From Rhodocyclaceae bacterium (GTDB taxonomy: Bacteria; Pseudomonadota; Gammaproteobacteria; Burkholderiales; Rhodocyclaceae), in assembly GCA_026646875.1 (NCBI GenBank), contig JAPKHL010000017.1, positions 1-36,019 on the forward strand: 36,019 nucleotides of DNA, in the 5' to 3' direction. Shown here one piece after another: positions 1-8,557 of this stretch. The translations under genes were made by a program, and so were the position numbers. Each line of letters opens with the position of its first letter. Positions within the stretch are counted from its first letter, which is position 1. Under the pieces are notes generated by a model. The model was not told the DNA's origin. It saw only the letters and a program-made list of their open reading frames with translations, and searched no databases.

Positions 1-1
1 G

Positions 2-718
2 CTGCTCTACAACGAACGGCTTGACTGGGCCTTCGTCGAGAGTGGCCGGCAACTCTCCGACTTCGGACTGATCGCCTTCGACATGGATTCGACGCTGATC
101 ACCATCGAATGCATCGACGAGCTCGCCGACTTCGCCGGCCGCAAGGCCGAGGTGGCCGCCGTCACCGAAGCGGCGATGCGCGGCGAGATCGACTACCGTG
201 AGAGCCTGCGCCGGCGCCTCGCGCTGCTCGCCGGACTCGACGCGCGGGTGCTCGCCCGCGTCTTCGGCGAGCGCCTGCTGCTCTCGCCGGGCGCCCGCGA
301 GCTGCTGCAGGCGGTACAGCAGGCCGGCCTGCGCACGGCCATCCTGTCGGGCGGCTTCACCTACTTCACCGAGCGCCTGCGCATCGAACTCGGCTTCGAT
401 TTCGCCACCTCGAACGAACTGGAAATCGCCGGGGGCAAGCTCACTGGCCGTGTCGTCGGCGACATCGTCGACGCCAGCGCCAAGGCACACCATCTCGCCC
501 GCCTGCGCGACGAACTGGGCTTGCGCCGCGAGCAGGTGATCGCCGTCGGCGACGGCGCCAACGACCTGCTGATGATGGCCGAGGCCGGCCTCTCGGTCGC
601 CTACCGCGCCAAACCGGCGACCCGCGCGAAAGCCAGCGTGGCGCTCAACTTCAGCGGGCTGGACGGCATCCTCGGCCTGTTCCCGCCGCCGTCCGCGCCC
701 TCCCCCGGCACGGACTGA
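2..718 (+). CDS. serB: Phosphoserine phosphatase SerB (5' end outside window)
   Basis: HAD-superfamily phosphatase that hydrolyses O-phosphoserine to serine, the last step of serine biosynthesis, in the cytoplasm. The reading frame is open from base 2, upstream of the first ATG at 83, and reads LLYNERLDWAFVESG before the catalytic motif I, DMDSTLI. The gene therefore runs off the left edge, and the ATG at 83 is the Met inside DxDST rather than the start. Later motifs are LSGGF (motif II Ser), a Lys in the KAHH region (motif III) and GDGANDLLMMAEAG (motif IV). The missing N-terminal part in proteobacterial SerB is an ACT-like domain. The order of all HAD motifs and the SerB-specific IECIDELADFAG segment make the identification firm. 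Confidence 0.93.
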   Translation: MLYNERLDWAFVESGRQLSDFGLIAFDMDSTLITIECIDELADFAGRKAEVAAVTEAAMRGEIDYRESLRRRLALLAGLDARVLARVFGERLLLSPGARELLQAVQQAGLRTAILSGGFTYFTERLRIELGFDFATSNELEIAGGKLTGRVVGDIVDASAKAHHLARLRDELGLRREQVIAVGDGANDLLMMAEAGLSVAYRAKPATRAKASVALNFSGLDGILGLFPPPSAPSPGTD

Positions 719-739
719 GCCAGGATCCGGGCGCGGCGC

Positions 740-1147
740 TCACGCCGCCGCGCCGAGCGTCCCCGCCGCTGGGGGCACACCTTCCCGCAGCGCAGCGAGC
801 GCCGGCAGCAGCGCCTCCTCCCAGACCCGTTCCGACAGGCTGTCCGACAGCTCCGCCGGATGCCGCTTGCGCACACCGTGCTCGGCCAGATTCAGCGACC
901 AGGCGATCGGCAGGCCCTCGCGCTGCAGGCAGGCGCGCGCGCAATGCAGGGCACAGCCGTCGAGGGTGACCAGCGGCCGTCCCTGCCGGGCCAGCCGCAG
1001 GATCGCCGCCACCCCGCCGCCGATCCCGGCGACGCAGGACATCTCGGCGCGCCCCTCGCGCGTCAGGCGCAGGGCGAAATGGTTGGCCATCTGGGCGGCA
1101 TCGGAGCAGCCGGAACAGGCGTAGACAAGAGGCAGGCGGGTGGTCAT
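740..1147 (-). CDS. Putative zinc-binding protein, DGC domain
   Basis: A 135-residue protein if translation starts at MTTRLPLVYACSGCSD. An in-frame ATG 12 codons upstream (1183) is possible, but the conserved fold begins at the chosen Met. Cysteine motifs typical of the DGC family are visible: CSGCS near residue 10, then a DGC motif followed by two more Cys (DGCALHCARAC). In this family these cysteines are thought to bind zinc, and the biochemical role is not established. The C-terminal Ala/Gly-rich tail is low complexity. The gene is convergent with serB, separated by about 20 bp, and divergent from the lipoprotein gene at 1332. Function beyond metal binding cannot be read from the sequence. 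Confidence 0.72.
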   Translation of the reverse strand: MTTRLPLVYACSGCSDAAQMANHFALRLTREGRAEMSCVAGIGGGVAAILRLARQGRPLVTLDGCALHCARACLQREGLPIAWSLNLAEHGVRKRHPAELSDSLSERVWEEALLPALAALREGVPPAAGTLGAAA

Positions 1148-1331
1148 GGCGGCGTGGCGGCGGAAGGGGAACGATGCCGTCATTTTCCCCGGGGCGGGTT
1201 ACAGCCATGTTTCGGCAGGCGCCTCCCTGTAACTTTCGTGCAATACGGGCCACCGATAATCCTCACGCCGGCGCCATGGCGCCACGGCCCTCAGCCCCCC
1301 CCAATCGCCAATCCAACAGGGAGTCCACACC

Positions 1332-1604
1332 ATGCGCACCATGCACACCACGCGTTCGAGTCTGATCATCGTCACCGTCCTTTCCGCCGCAGCCCTCTCC
1401 GCCTGCGCGTCGACTGCGACGGCTCCGGCCACTCAGCCGGCCAAGGCCGCCGAGACCAGGAAGGCCCCGCAGTGCTATTCCGGTGACGAAGGCAAGTTCT
1501 TCGATGTCGGCGCCAGCGCCACTGTCGCCGGCGTCGCGGTCAAGTGCGAGGCGACCGCCGACGGCAAGAGCGCCCAGTGGATGGGAACCAAGCACGCCAA
1601 GTGA
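1332..1604 (+). CDS. Small secreted lipoprotein
   Basis: A 90-residue protein with a signal peptide ending in a lipobox, LSAC, at about residues 22-25. After lipidation it would be anchored in the outer or inner membrane facing the periplasm. The mature part is only about 65 residues: an Ala/Pro/Thr linker, then CYSGDEGKFFDVGASATVAGVAVKCEA with two Cys that could form a disulfide, ending MGTKHAK. A GGGAG ribosome-binding sequence lies about 10 bp upstream of the ATG; an alternative ATG is three codons downstream. It is followed at once by a strong hairpin terminator, so it is probably a single-gene unit. No family is recognised with certainty. Confidence 0.7.
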   Translation: MRTMHTTRSSLIIVTVLSAAALSACASTATAPATQPAKAAETRKAPQCYSGDEGKFFDVGASATVAGVAVKCEATADGKSAQWMGTKHAK

Positions 1605-1632
1605 CGCGCGGGCCGTTGCGGCTCCGTCCATG

Positions 1633-1662
1633 AAAAAACCGCAGCACCGGCTGCGGTTTTTT
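1633..1662. terminator. Bidirectional rho-independent terminator
   Basis: Perfect 13-bp arms, six A plus CCGCAGC and its complement GCTGCGG plus six T, around a 4-nt loop (ACCG). The A tract on one side and T tract on the other let it end both the lipoprotein transcript (+) and the isc operon transcript (-, iscX stop at 1687). Confidence 0.9.
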
Positions 1663-1686
1663 GTCGACGCGCGCCCCCGGCGCGCG

Positions 1687-1881
1687 TCAGTCCGCCTCGT
1701 CGATCCAGGCCTGCTGGATCGCCTCGAGGATCTTCTCCCCGCAATGCTTGGGATCATCGCTGAAGCCCGGCAGGGCGAGCACCCAGTTCATCAGGTCGAC
1801 GAAGTTGATACGCGTCGGGTCAACCCCGGGATGCGCTTCGGACAGCTCGATGGCGATATCGTTGATGTCGGTCCATTTCAT
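1687..1881 (-). CDS. iscX: Fe-S cluster assembly protein IscX
   Basis: A 64-residue acidic protein, [15 protein letters not shown] to IDEAD, matching the IscX (YfhJ) family in full length. It binds IscS and iron and is thought to modulate cysteine desulfurase activity as an adaptor or regulator. The start is the ATG at 1881, preceded by an AAGGAGGGA ribosome-binding site (1887-1895). The ATG overlaps the fdx stop by 4 bp (ATGA), indicating translational coupling. It is the last gene of the isc operon, with the bidirectional terminator just beyond it. The conserved HPGVDPTRINFVDL and DLMNWV segments support the call. Confidence 0.93.
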   Translation of the reverse strand: MKWTDINDIAIELSEAHPGVDPTRINFVDLMNWVLALPGFSDDPKHCGEKILEAIQQAWIDEAD

Positions 1882-2219
1882 CGGTGTCCCTCCTTGGCCA
1901 TGTTGATCGAGTAACGGGGAATCTCGACGACAAGCGGCGTCTCGCCGACGATGGCCTGGCACGAGAGGCGCGAGTTCGGCTCGAGGCCCCAAGCCTTGTC
2001 GAGCAGATCATCCTCCAGTTCGTCGGAGGGTTCCAGCGAATTGAACCCCTCGCGGACGATCACATGACAGGTCGTGCAGGCGCAGGACATCTCGCAGGCG
2101 TGCTCAATGCTCACACCGTTCTCGAGCAGACTTTGGCAGATCGACTTGCCGGGCTCCGCCTCGAGGACGGCGCCGTCCGGGCACAGCTCGACGTGGGGCA
2201 GGACGATGATCTGGGTCAT
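1878..2219 (-). CDS. fdx: [2Fe-2S] ferredoxin of the ISC system
   Basis: A 113-residue adrenodoxin-type ferredoxin that supplies electrons to cluster assembly on IscU. The ligand cysteines C42, C48, C51 and C87 are all present in [11 protein letters not shown] and RLSCQA, at the same numbers as in E. coli Fdx, and an extra C46 lies in the loop. The length is normal for the family. Its start codon overlaps the hscA stop (ATGA) and its stop overlaps the iscX start, so hscA-fdx-iscX form a tightly coupled tail of the isc operon. Confidence 0.96.
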   Translation of the reverse strand: MTQIIVLPHVELCPDGAVLEAEPGKSICQSLLENGVSIEHACEMSCACTTCHVIVREGFNSLEPSDELEDDLLDKAWGLEPNSRLSCQAIVGETPLVVEIPRYSINMAKEGHR

Positions 2220-4117
2220 TTCTGTTCTCCCTGGCTACCGATCTGGTTCAGCTCATCGACCTTGCGGCCGGCCAGTGCGCGGCGGATCGACTTGTCCATG
2301 CGACGTGCCGCGAAATCCTTGGTTTCCGCCTCGAGATCGTCCATCGCCAGCGTGATATGGCGGCGGTTCTCGCCGAGGGCGGTGGTCTGCAGACGGGCGA
2401 TGGCCGCCTCGACGCGCGCCAGCTCGTCGGCGTCCAGCAGCTCGCCGTCGCTCTTCAGGGCCGAGCGTACTGCCTCGATCAGCCGCTGCGCCTCGACCTG
2501 CGCTTCCTTGAGGGCGCGCCGCATGGCGTCGTCGCGGGTATGTTCAAGCGAGTCCTTGAGCATGCCGGCGATCTCGTCATCCGAGAGGCCGTACGAGGGC
2601 TTGACGGTGACGTTGGCCTCGACACCGGAAGTCTGTTCGCGCGCCGAAACGGCGAGCAGGCCATCGGCATCGACCTGGAAGGTCACACGGATGCGCGCCG
2701 CACCGGCAACCATCGGCGGAATGCCGCGCAGTTCGAAGCGGGCCAGCGAGCGGCAGTCGGAGACCAGCTCGCGCTCGCCCTGCACCACATGCACGGCCAT
2801 CGCCGTCTGGCCATCGCGGAAGGTGGTGAATTCCTGCGCGCGTGCAGCGGGAATCGTCGAATTGCGCGGGATGATTTTCTCGACCAGGCCGCCCATCGTC
2901 TCCAGCCCGAGCGACAGCGGGATCACGTCGAGCAGCAGCCAGTCATCGCCGGCGGCGCGGTTGCCGGCCAGCAGGTTGGCCTGGGTGGCGGCGCCAAGCG
3001 CGACCACCTTGTCCGGATCGAGGTTGTTCAGCGGGTCCTGCTTGAAGAACTCACCCACCGCCCGCTGGATCTGCGGCATGCGCGTGGCGCCGCCAACCAT
3101 CACCACGCCCTTGACGTCCTGCGGCTGCAGGCCGGCGTCGCGCAGCGCCTTCTTCACCGGCTGGATGGTCTTGGCCACCAGGGTCTGGGTGATTTCGGTG
3201 AAGATTTCGGTGGTCAGCTGCAGATCGACCAGCTCGCCGCTGCCCAGCCGTGCGGTAATCGGCGCAACACCGTGAAAGGTCAGGTATTCCTTGGCCTCGC
3301 GCGCGCGCGTCAGCAGCAGGCGGGCGTCCTCGGCGGACAGCGGGCGCAGCCGGGCGGCTTCGAGAATCCAGCAGAAGATGCGTTGATCGAAATCGTCGCC
3401 GCCGAGCGCGGAATCGCCGCCGGTGGCGAGCACCTCGAAGACGCCCTTCGAGAGGTTGAGGATGGAGATATCAAAAGTTCCGCCGCCAAGGTCATAGACG
3501 GCATAGACACCCTCGGCCGCATTGTCGAGACCATAGGCGATGGCCGCCGCCGTGGGTTCGTTGAGCAGGCGCAGCACCGACAGGCCGGCCAGCCGAGCGG
3601 CATCCTTGGTGGCCTGCCGTTGCGCATCGTCGAAATAAGCGGGCACGGTGATCACCGCGCCGACCAGCTGCCCACCGAGCGCCGCCTCGGCCCGCTCGCG
3701 CAGGGCACGCAGGATATCGGCCGAGATTTCGACCGGACTCTTCACCCCGCCGGCGGTGCGCAGGCGCACCATGCCCGGCGCATCCTCGCCGCCGATGAAA
3801 TCGTAGGGCATCGATTCGCGGTGGGCGATGTCGCCGAGTCCGCGCCCCATGAAGCGCTTGACCGAGACGATGGTATTGCGCGGGTCGACGGACTGTTGTG
3901 CCTGGGCCTCGTAGCCGACCTGGTGGGCGCCATCGGCGGTGTAGCGCACCACCGACGGCAACAGCGAGCGGCCAAGCTCGTCGGCGAGGACGACGGCGAG
4001 GCCGCTGCGCACCGTGGCAACCAGCGAATTGGTGGTCCCGAGGTCGATGCCGACGGCCAGCTTGTGCTGGTGCGGCGCGCTCGACTCGCCGGGTTCGGCG
4101 ATCTGCAGAAGTGCCAT
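2216..4117 (-). CDS. hscA: Hsp70-type chaperone HscA
   Basis: A 633-residue specialised Hsp70 that, with HscB, binds the LPPVK motif of IscU and drives [2Fe-2S] cluster transfer using ATP. The N-terminal ATPase domain shows [13 protein letters not shown] (phosphate 1), [12 protein letters not shown] (phosphate 2) and [10 protein letters not shown] (adenosine motif). A linker and substrate-binding domain follow ([14 protein letters not shown]), then a helical lid. It is slightly longer than E. coli HscA (616). It lies about 25 bp downstream of hscB and overlaps fdx by 4 bp. The antisense strand is open over almost the full length, a high-GC codon-bias artefact. Confidence 0.97.
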   Translation of the reverse strand: MALLQIAEPGESSAPHQHKLAVGIDLGTTNSLVATVRSGLAVVLADELGRSLLPSVVRYTADGAHQVGYEAQAQQSVDPRNTIVSVKRFMGRGLGDIAHRESMPYDFIGGEDAPGMVRLRTAGGVKSPVEISADILRALRERAEAALGGQLVGAVITVPAYFDDAQRQATKDAARLAGLSVLRLLNEPTAAAIAYGLDNAAEGVYAVYDLGGGTFDISILNLSKGVFEVLATGGDSALGGDDFDQRIFCWILEAARLRPLSAEDARLLLTRAREAKEYLTFHGVAPITARLGSGELVDLQLTTEIFTEITQTLVAKTIQPVKKALRDAGLQPQDVKGVVMVGGATRMPQIQRAVGEFFKQDPLNNLDPDKVVALGAATQANLLAGNRAAGDDWLLLDVIPLSLGLETMGGLVEKIIPRNSTIPAARAQEFTTFRDGQTAMAVHVVQGERELVSDCRSLARFELRGIPPMVAGAARIRVTFQVDADGLLAVSAREQTSGVEANVTVKPSYGLSDDEIAGMLKDSLEHTRDDAMRRALKEAQVEAQRLIEAVRSALKSDGELLDADELARVEAAIARLQTTALGENRRHITLAMDDLEAETKDFAARRMDKSIRRALAGRKVDELNQIGSQGEQK

Positions 4118-4141
4118 GAAAGTAAGGGTTCCCTCGTGTTT

Positions 4142-4669
4142 TTATTCTTCGAGCGCGGCGATCGCGTCGTCGATTTCGTGCAGCAGTTTTTCCAGAAACA
4201 TCAGGCGACGCACCCGGTCGGCGGCCGCCTCGGGGTCGTGCGCATCGTCGAACAGCACGGCCAGCTCCTCATAGCGGCCGGCCATGTCGGTTTTCAGGCG
4301 GTGGTGCAGGTGCTCCAGTTCGTGGTGCTCGCCGGCCGCACGCGCCTCGGCCACCGCCTCGCGCCACTCCATCTGCGCCATCAGGAAGTCGGCCGGCATC
4401 GCGGTGTTGTTGTCGGCGCCGACGTCGTGCCCGGCGAGCTGCAGGAGATACTGCGCCCGCGAGAGCGGCTTCTTCAGCGTCTGGTAGGCCTCGTTGGCGC
4501 GCGTCGCCCACTGCAGCGACAGCCGCCGGTCGGCCTCGCCGGCATGGGCGAACTTGTCGGGATGCACCTGCGCCTGCACCTCGCGGTACTTGCGGTCGAG
4601 AGCCGGCGCATCGAGCCGGAAGGTGCGCGGCAGGGAGAAGAAGGCGAAGTGGTCGGCGGAGAAATCCAT
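4142..4669 (-). CDS. hscB: J-domain co-chaperone HscB
   Basis: A 175-residue co-chaperone that delivers IscU to HscA and stimulates its ATPase. An N-terminal J-domain carries HPDKF at residues 36-40, and a C-terminal three-helix bundle binds IscU. It starts MDFSADHFAFFSLP, the usual HscB beginning (HFxLFxLP). It lies between iscA and hscA. The 107-bp gap to iscA is the longest inside the operon and shows no obvious promoter. Confidence 0.96.
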   Translation of the reverse strand: MDFSADHFAFFSLPRTFRLDAPALDRKYREVQAQVHPDKFAHAGEADRRLSLQWATRANEAYQTLKKPLSRAQYLLQLAGHDVGADNNTAMPADFLMAQMEWREAVAEARAAGEHHELEHLHHRLKTDMAGRYEELAVLFDDAHDPEAAADRVRRLMFLEKLLHEIDDAIAALEE

Positions 4670-4776
4670 GGTTGGCTAATGCGGCGCAGTGCGGCTCGGT
4701 TCGTCAGATCGGCCCGGCCGGCAGGAACGGCAAGGTGGGCGGCCGGCACGGGCGAACCGCGTCGACCGCATGCGGG

Positions 4777-5100
4777 TCACACGTTGAAGCTCTCGCCGCA
4801 GCCGCAGGCGTCCTTGACGTTCGGGTTGTTGAACTTGAAGCCTTCGTTGAGCCCCTCGCGGGCGTAGTCGAGTTCGGTTCCGTCGATGTACGGCAAGCTC
4901 TTCGGATCGACCAGCACCTTGACACCGTGCGATTCGAACTGGATGTCCTCCGGAGCGATCTCGTCGGCAAACTCGAGCTTGTAGGCCATGCCCGAACACC
5001 CGCTGGTGCGCACACCGAGGCGCAGGCCGACGCCCTTGCCGCGCTTGGCGAGGTAGTTGCTCACGTGTTTCGCGGCTTTTTCGGAAAGCGTAACCGCCAT
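4777..5100 (-). CDS. iscA: A-type Fe-S carrier IscA
   Basis: A 107-residue A-type carrier that binds [2Fe-2S] or iron and passes clusters to apoproteins, mainly in [4Fe-4S] maturation. The three conserved cysteines are C35 (TSGCSG), C99 and C101 (ACGCGESF), at E. coli IscA positions. The start [10 protein letters not shown] is the ATG at 5100, preceded by a GGAG-type ribosome-binding site (GAAGGAGAAACAGC); the longer upstream frame has no family similarity. It follows iscU by 22 bp. Confidence 0.96.
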   Translation of the reverse strand: MAVTLSEKAAKHVSNYLAKRGKGVGLRLGVRTSGCSGMAYKLEFADEIAPEDIQFESHGVKVLVDPKSLPYIDGTELDYAREGLNEGFKFNNPNVKDACGCGESFNV

Positions 5101-5122
5101 GCTGTTTCTCCTTCTCCGGAAA

Positions 5123-5506
5123 TCAGTCGCTGTGCTTCTTCTTGTAGTCGGCCACTGCCGCCTTGATCGCATCCTCGGCGAGGATCGAGCAATGGATCTT
5201 CACCGGCGGCAGGGCCAGTTCCTCGGCGATCGCCGTGTTCTTGATCTCCAGCGCCTGATCGAGCGTCTTGCCCTTGACCCATTCGGTGACCAGCGACGAG
5301 GAAGCGATCGCCGAGCCGCAGCCGTAGGTCTTGAACTTGGCGTCCTCGATGACGCCTTCCTTGTTCACCTTGATCTGCAGCTTCATCACGTCGCCGCAGG
5401 CCGGCGCGCCGACCATGCCGGTCGCCACGCCCTCCTCCTCCTTGCCGAAGGAGCCGACGTTGCGGGGATTCTCGTAGTGATCGAGTACTTTCACGCTGTA
5501 CGACAT
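5123..5506 (-). CDS. iscU: Fe-S scaffold protein IscU
   Basis: A 127-residue scaffold on which clusters are built from IscS-derived sulfur. The ligand set is complete: C37 (APACGDV), D39, C63 (YGCGSA) and C106 ([11 protein letters not shown]). The HscA recognition motif LPPVK sits at residues 99-103. Length and start ([18 protein letters not shown]) match E. coli IscU almost exactly. It is separated from iscS by 59 bp, which hold a perfect palindrome (5536-5552). Confidence 0.98.
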   Translation of the reverse strand: MSYSVKVLDHYENPRNVGSFGKEEEGVATGMVGAPACGDVMKLQIKVNKEGVIEDAKFKTYGCGSAIASSSLVTEWVKGKTLDQALEIKNTAIAEELALPPVKIHCSILAEDAIKAAVADYKKKHSD

Positions 5507-5535
5507 TTTTGCATCTCCTGTAGGGCATGAGGCGT

Positions 5536-5552
5536 CGGGTGCCGGGCACCCG
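5536..5552. repeat. Perfect GC-rich palindrome between iscS and iscU
   Basis: CGGGTGCC, one G, then GGCACCCG. As DNA this is a perfect odd palindrome; in the transcript the loop would have to open a few pairs. It sits in the only gap between iscS and iscU. It could be an mRNA processing or stability element, or a remnant repeat. There is no T tract, so it is not a typical terminator. Confidence 0.5.
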
Positions 5553-5565
5553 CCGTCTCACTGAA

Positions 5566-6777
5566 TCAATGGGCCGCCCACTGCACGGTGTTGAGGTCGA
5601 TCCCGTCCTTGTACATCTCCCAGAGGGGGGACAGCTCGCGCAGCTTGCCGATCTTCTCGTGCAACAGGCGGATCGCGTAGTCGATTTCCTCCTCGGTGTT
5701 GAAACGGCCGATGGTGAAGCGGATCGAGCTGTGCGCGAGTTCGTCCTCGCGTCCGAGGGCGCGCAGCACGTAGGAAGGCTCGAGCGAGGCCGAGGTGCAG
5801 GCCGAACCCGACGACACGGCGAGATCCTTCACCGCCATCAGCATCGACTCGCCCTCGACGTAGGCGAAGCTGATGTTCAGGTTGTGCGGCACGCGGTGCT
5901 CGATGTCGCCATTGATGTAGACCGCCTCGATATCGGAAAGCCCCTTCAGCAACCGGTCGCGCAGACGGCCGATGTGGGCGTTCTCCGCCACCATTTCCTC
6001 GCGCGCGATGCGGAAGGCCTCGCCCATGCCGACGATCTGGTGGGTGGCCAGGGTGCCCGAGCGGAAACCGCGCTCGTGGCCGCCGCCATGCATCTGCGCC
6101 TCGAGGCGGATGCGCGGCTTGCGACGCACGTAGAGCGCGCCGATGCCCTTGGGGCCATAGGTCTTGTGCGCCGAGAAGCTCATCAGGTCGACCTTCAGCG
6201 TACCGAGGTCGATCGCCACCTTGCCGGTGGCCTGAGCGGCATCGACGTGGAAGATGATGCCCTTGTCGCGGCAGATTTCGCCGATCTCGGCGATCGGCTG
6301 GATCACGCCGATCTCGTTGTTCACGAACATCACCGAGACCAGGATGGTATCCGGGCGCAGCGCCGCCTTGAAGGCCTCCAGATCGATCAGGCCGTTCTCC
6401 CGCACGTCGAGGTAGGTCACCTCGAAGCCCTGGCGCTCGAGTTCGCGACAGGTATCGAGCACGGCCTTGTGCTCGGTCTTGACGGTGATCAGGTGCTTGC
6501 CCTTGCCCGAATAGAAGTTTGCCGCACCCTTGATGGCGAGGTTGTTCGACTCGGTGGCGCCGGATGTCCATACGATCTCCTTGGGATCGGCGCCGACCAG
6601 CTTCGCCACCTCCTCGCGCGCCGCTTCCACCGCAGCCTCCGCTTCCCAGCCGAAGGCATGCGAGCGCGACGCCGGGTTGCCGAATTTTTCGACGAGGTAG
6701 GGGATCATCTTCTCGGCCACGCGCGGATCGACCGGGGTGGTTGCCGAGTAATCGAGATAGATCGGCAGTTTCAGCAT
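5566..6777 (-). CDS. iscS: Cysteine desulfurase IscS
   Basis: A 403-residue PLP enzyme that converts cysteine to alanine and transfers the persulfide sulfur to IscU, tRNA thiolation proteins and others. The PLP lysine is K205 ([12 protein letters not shown]) and the catalytic cysteine C327 ([17 protein letters not shown]), one off the E. coli numbering (K206, C328). The start is the ATG at 6777 ([17 protein letters not shown]), with GGAG eight bases upstream; the frame continues 16 codons further but without family similarity. The C-terminal tail ends [10 protein letters not shown], the IscU-docking tail typical of IscS. Confidence 0.97.
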   Translation of the reverse strand: MLKLPIYLDYSATTPVDPRVAEKMIPYLVEKFGNPASRSHAFGWEAEAAVEAAREEVAKLVGADPKEIVWTSGATESNNLAIKGAANFYSGKGKHLITVKTEHKAVLDTCRELERQGFEVTYLDVRENGLIDLEAFKAALRPDTILVSVMFVNNEIGVIQPIAEIGEICRDKGIIFHVDAAQATGKVAIDLGTLKVDLMSFSAHKTYGPKGIGALYVRRKPRIRLEAQMHGGGHERGFRSGTLATHQIVGMGEAFRIAREEMVAENAHIGRLRDRLLKGLSDIEAVYINGDIEHRVPHNLNISFAYVEGESMLMAVKDLAVSSGSACTSASLEPSYVLRALGREDELAHSSIRFTIGRFNTEEEIDYAIRLLHEKIGKLRELSPLWEMYKDGIDLNTVQWAAH

Positions 6778-6814
6778 TGCTCTCGCTCCGAAGGAATCAT
6801 CATCAGGTTGTTGG

Positions 6815-7972
6815 TCAGACCGCAATGGCGGTCAGGTGTTGCAGTTTTTTCGCCGTTTCCCGCAGGGTCCGCAGAAAATCCTCGACCTGCCGCTCCGTGC
6901 TGCCGCTGCCGAGGCTGACGCGCACGGCACCGCGTGCGATTTCGCCGGGCACGCCCATGGCCCGCAGCACGTGCGATGGCTCCGGATTGGCGCTCGAGCA
7001 GGCGGCGCCGCTGGCCACCGCGAAGCCGGCCCGGTCGAGGTGGCCGACCAGCGTCTCGCCATCGAGGTCCGGCAGGGAGAAATACGTGGTGTTCGGCAGG
7101 CGTTCGGCACCGTCGCCGAACAGCCGCGCGCCCATCGCCCGCAGGCCGGTTTCCAGCGCATCGCGCAGGGCGCGGATCCGTGTCGCGCGCTCATCCAGGC
7201 GCTGCGCGGCCAGCTCGCAAGCCACGCCAAAGCCGACGATCGCCGCCACATTCTCGGTGCCCGAGCGCAGGCCGCGCTCGTGGCCGCCGCCAGCGATCAG
7301 CGGTTCCAGCTCGACCCGTTTGTCGAGAACCAGCGCCGCGGCGCCCTTGGGGCCGCCGATCTTGTGCGCGGAGAGCGTCAGCGCATGCACGCCGGCGGCA
7401 TTGAGCGCGCGAAAATCCACCGCGATCTTGCCGACCGCCTGCACCGCATCGGTATGGAACCAGGCGCCGGCGGGACGCGCCGCCGAGGCCAGTGACGCCA
7501 CGTCCTGAAGCACGCCGGTCTCGTTGTTGGCGAGCATCACCGAAACCAGCTGCGGCCGCTCGGCCAGCACCTCGCGATAGGCCTCGGCATCGACCCGTCC
7601 CTGAGCATCGACGGCCAGGGTGCGCAGCGTCCAGCCCCGGCGGGCGAGTTGCCCGGCCGGCTTGCCCACGCAGGGGTGCTCGACCGCGCTGACGGCCAGC
7701 ACGCCGGGCTTGCGACAGGCGGCCGCACCCTTGACGAAGAGGTTGTTGGCTTCCGAACCGCCGCTGGTGAACACGATTTCGGTGGCATGCGCGCCAATTG
7801 CCGCCGCCACCCTTGCCCGCGCCTCGTCCACCGCGCGCCGTGCCGCTCGCCCGTATTCATGACGGCTCGACGGGTTGCCGAACTGGCCGGTAAGCCAGGG
7901 CATCATCGCGTCGAGCACCGCCGGATCGAGCGGCGTGGTCGCGTTGTGGTCGAGATAGACGGGGGCGAACAT
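6815..7972 (-). CDS. Second cysteine desulfurase (NifS-like), between iscR and iscS
   Basis: A 385-residue class V aminotransferase-fold desulfurase, clearly paralogous to IscS but diverged ([19 protein letters not shown]). The PLP lysine K204 ([10 protein letters not shown]) and catalytic cysteine C325 ([16 protein letters not shown]) are both present, so it should be active. It ends after [11 protein letters not shown] and lacks the IscS-type IscU-docking tail. It sits in the isc operon, 25 bp after iscR and 37 bp before iscS, presumably under the same IscR control. It resembles the NifS/IscS-2 group that supplies sulfur to NifU-type or specialised acceptors. Its acceptor cannot be read from the sequence. 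Confidence 0.88.
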   Translation of the reverse strand: MFAPVYLDHNATTPLDPAVLDAMMPWLTGQFGNPSSRHEYGRAARRAVDEARARVAAAIGAHATEIVFTSGGSEANNLFVKGAAACRKPGVLAVSAVEHPCVGKPAGQLARRGWTLRTLAVDAQGRVDAEAYREVLAERPQLVSVMLANNETGVLQDVASLASAARPAGAWFHTDAVQAVGKIAVDFRALNAAGVHALTLSAHKIGGPKGAAALVLDKRVELEPLIAGGGHERGLRSGTENVAAIVGFGVACELAAQRLDERATRIRALRDALETGLRAMGARLFGDGAERLPNTTYFSLPDLDGETLVGHLDRAGFAVASGAACSSANPEPSHVLRAMGVPGEIARGAVRVSLGSGSTERQVEDFLRTLRETAKKLQHLTAIAV

Positions 7973-7997
7973 GGTCGGCCGGTTGCCAGGTCAGCGC

Positions 7998-8486
7998 TCA
8001 GGCGATGACGGCCATGACCTTGGCACGCGGACGCGGGCCGATGCGGCGCTGGTCCTTGATCACCGCCATGCTCTCCATCTTGCCGACCTGGCGGTTGACC
8101 AGGTCGGACAGCGTCACCGAGCTGAGGTATTCGTACATCTTGAAATTGAGCGTCGCCCACAGGTCGTGCGTCATGCAGCGCTCCTCGTCCTTGCAGTTCT
8201 CCTTGCCGCCGCACTGCGTGGCATCGAGCGGTTCGTCGACGGCGCGCACGATGTCGGCCACGGTGATCTGGTCGAGCGGACGCGCCAGGCAGTAGCCGCC
8301 GCCGGGACCGCGCACGCTGTCCACCAGGCTGTAGCGGCGGAGCTTGCCGAACAGCTGTTCGAGGTAGGAAAGGGAAATCTTCTGCCGCTCGCTGATGCCG
8401 GCCAGCGTGACCGGTCCGTCGCCGCTGCGCAGGGCGAGATCGATCATCGCGGTCACCGCAAAACGTCCCTTGGTCGTCAGTCGCAT
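7998..8486 (-). CDS. iscR: Rrf2-family [2Fe-2S] regulator IscR
   Basis: A 162-residue Rrf2-type winged-helix repressor. The holo form with a [2Fe-2S] cluster represses the isc operon, and both forms can act at other promoters. The cluster ligands C92, C98 and C104 (CGGKENCKDEERC) and H107 are at exactly the E. coli positions. The N-terminal helix-turn-helix reads MRLTTKGRFAVTAMIDLAL and SYLEQLFGKLR. An AAAGGAGG ribosome-binding site lies six bases upstream of the ATG. It is the first gene of the isc operon and is preceded by a promoter overlapped by two IscR-box-like sequences. It follows cysE by 59 bp on the same strand. Confidence 0.97.
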   Translation of the reverse strand: MRLTTKGRFAVTAMIDLALRSGDGPVTLAGISERQKISLSYLEQLFGKLRRYSLVDSVRGPGGGYCLARPLDQITVADIVRAVDEPLDATQCGGKENCKDEERCMTHDLWATLNFKMYEYLSSVTLSDLVNRQVGKMESMAVIKDQRRIGPRPRAKVMAVIA

Positions 8487-8503
8487 GGAGCCTCCTTTGG
8501 GGA

Positions 8504-8528
8504 ATACCCGATTTGTCTTGTCAACTAT
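8504..8528 (-). promoter_or_regulatory. Type 1 IscR box, promoter-proximal (overlaps -10)
   Basis: A 25-bp imperfect palindrome reading ATAGTTGAC, AAGACAA, ATCGGGTAT on the minus strand. Both outer arms fit the known E. coli type 1 IscR consensus (ATASYYGAC at one end, GTCRRSTAT at the other), with most mismatches in the centre. The box covers the -10 region and probable start site. Confidence 0.75.
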
Positions 8529-8553
8529 AAAACGGGGGCAAATTATTAGTCAA
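8524..8553 (-). promoter_or_regulatory. iscR operon promoter (-35/-10)
   Basis: On the minus strand, TTGACT (8548-8553) and TATAGT (8524-8529) are separated by 18 bp, close to sigma-70 consensus. The iscR ATG lies about 38 bp beyond the -10. Both elements fall inside IscR-box-like sequences, so repression by promoter occlusion is expected. The -35 lies in the intergenic bases directly against, and partly inside, the end of the cysE coding frame (stop at 8546-8548). Confidence 0.75.
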
Positions 8554-8557
8554 CTAT
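8533..8557 (-). promoter_or_regulatory. IscR half-box overlapping -35 and the cysE stop codon
   Basis: On the minus strand the first arm, ATAGTTGACT, is a perfect match to the type 1 IscR half-site, while the second arm (TTTGCCCCCG) is degenerate. The half-site is also the coding sequence for the last CysE residues (ATA GTT GAC TAA = Ile-Val-Asp-stop). Two tandem boxes over one promoter resemble the arrangement at the E. coli iscR promoter. Confidence 0.55.

Noticed and set aside
83..718. Start of the first gene at the ATG at 83
   Set aside because: The frame is open to the window edge and this Met is the second residue of the DxDST catalytic motif, so it cannot be the start of a working phosphatase.
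1228..1260. ECF-sigma-type promoter (TGTAACTT ... GATAAT) before the lipoprotein gene
   Set aside because: Spacing does not fit the known ECF classes I compared it with, and there is no good sigma-70 -35; left unannotated.
1884..3275. 463-codon Ser/Arg-rich frame on the plus strand
   Set aside because: Shadow of fdx and hscA; low-complexity Ser/Arg composition and no motif.
2357..4867. 836-codon open frame on the plus strand over hscA/hscB
   Set aside because: Antisense to strongly conserved hscA and hscB; composition is that of complement codons in high-GC DNA, and no protein family is recognisable.
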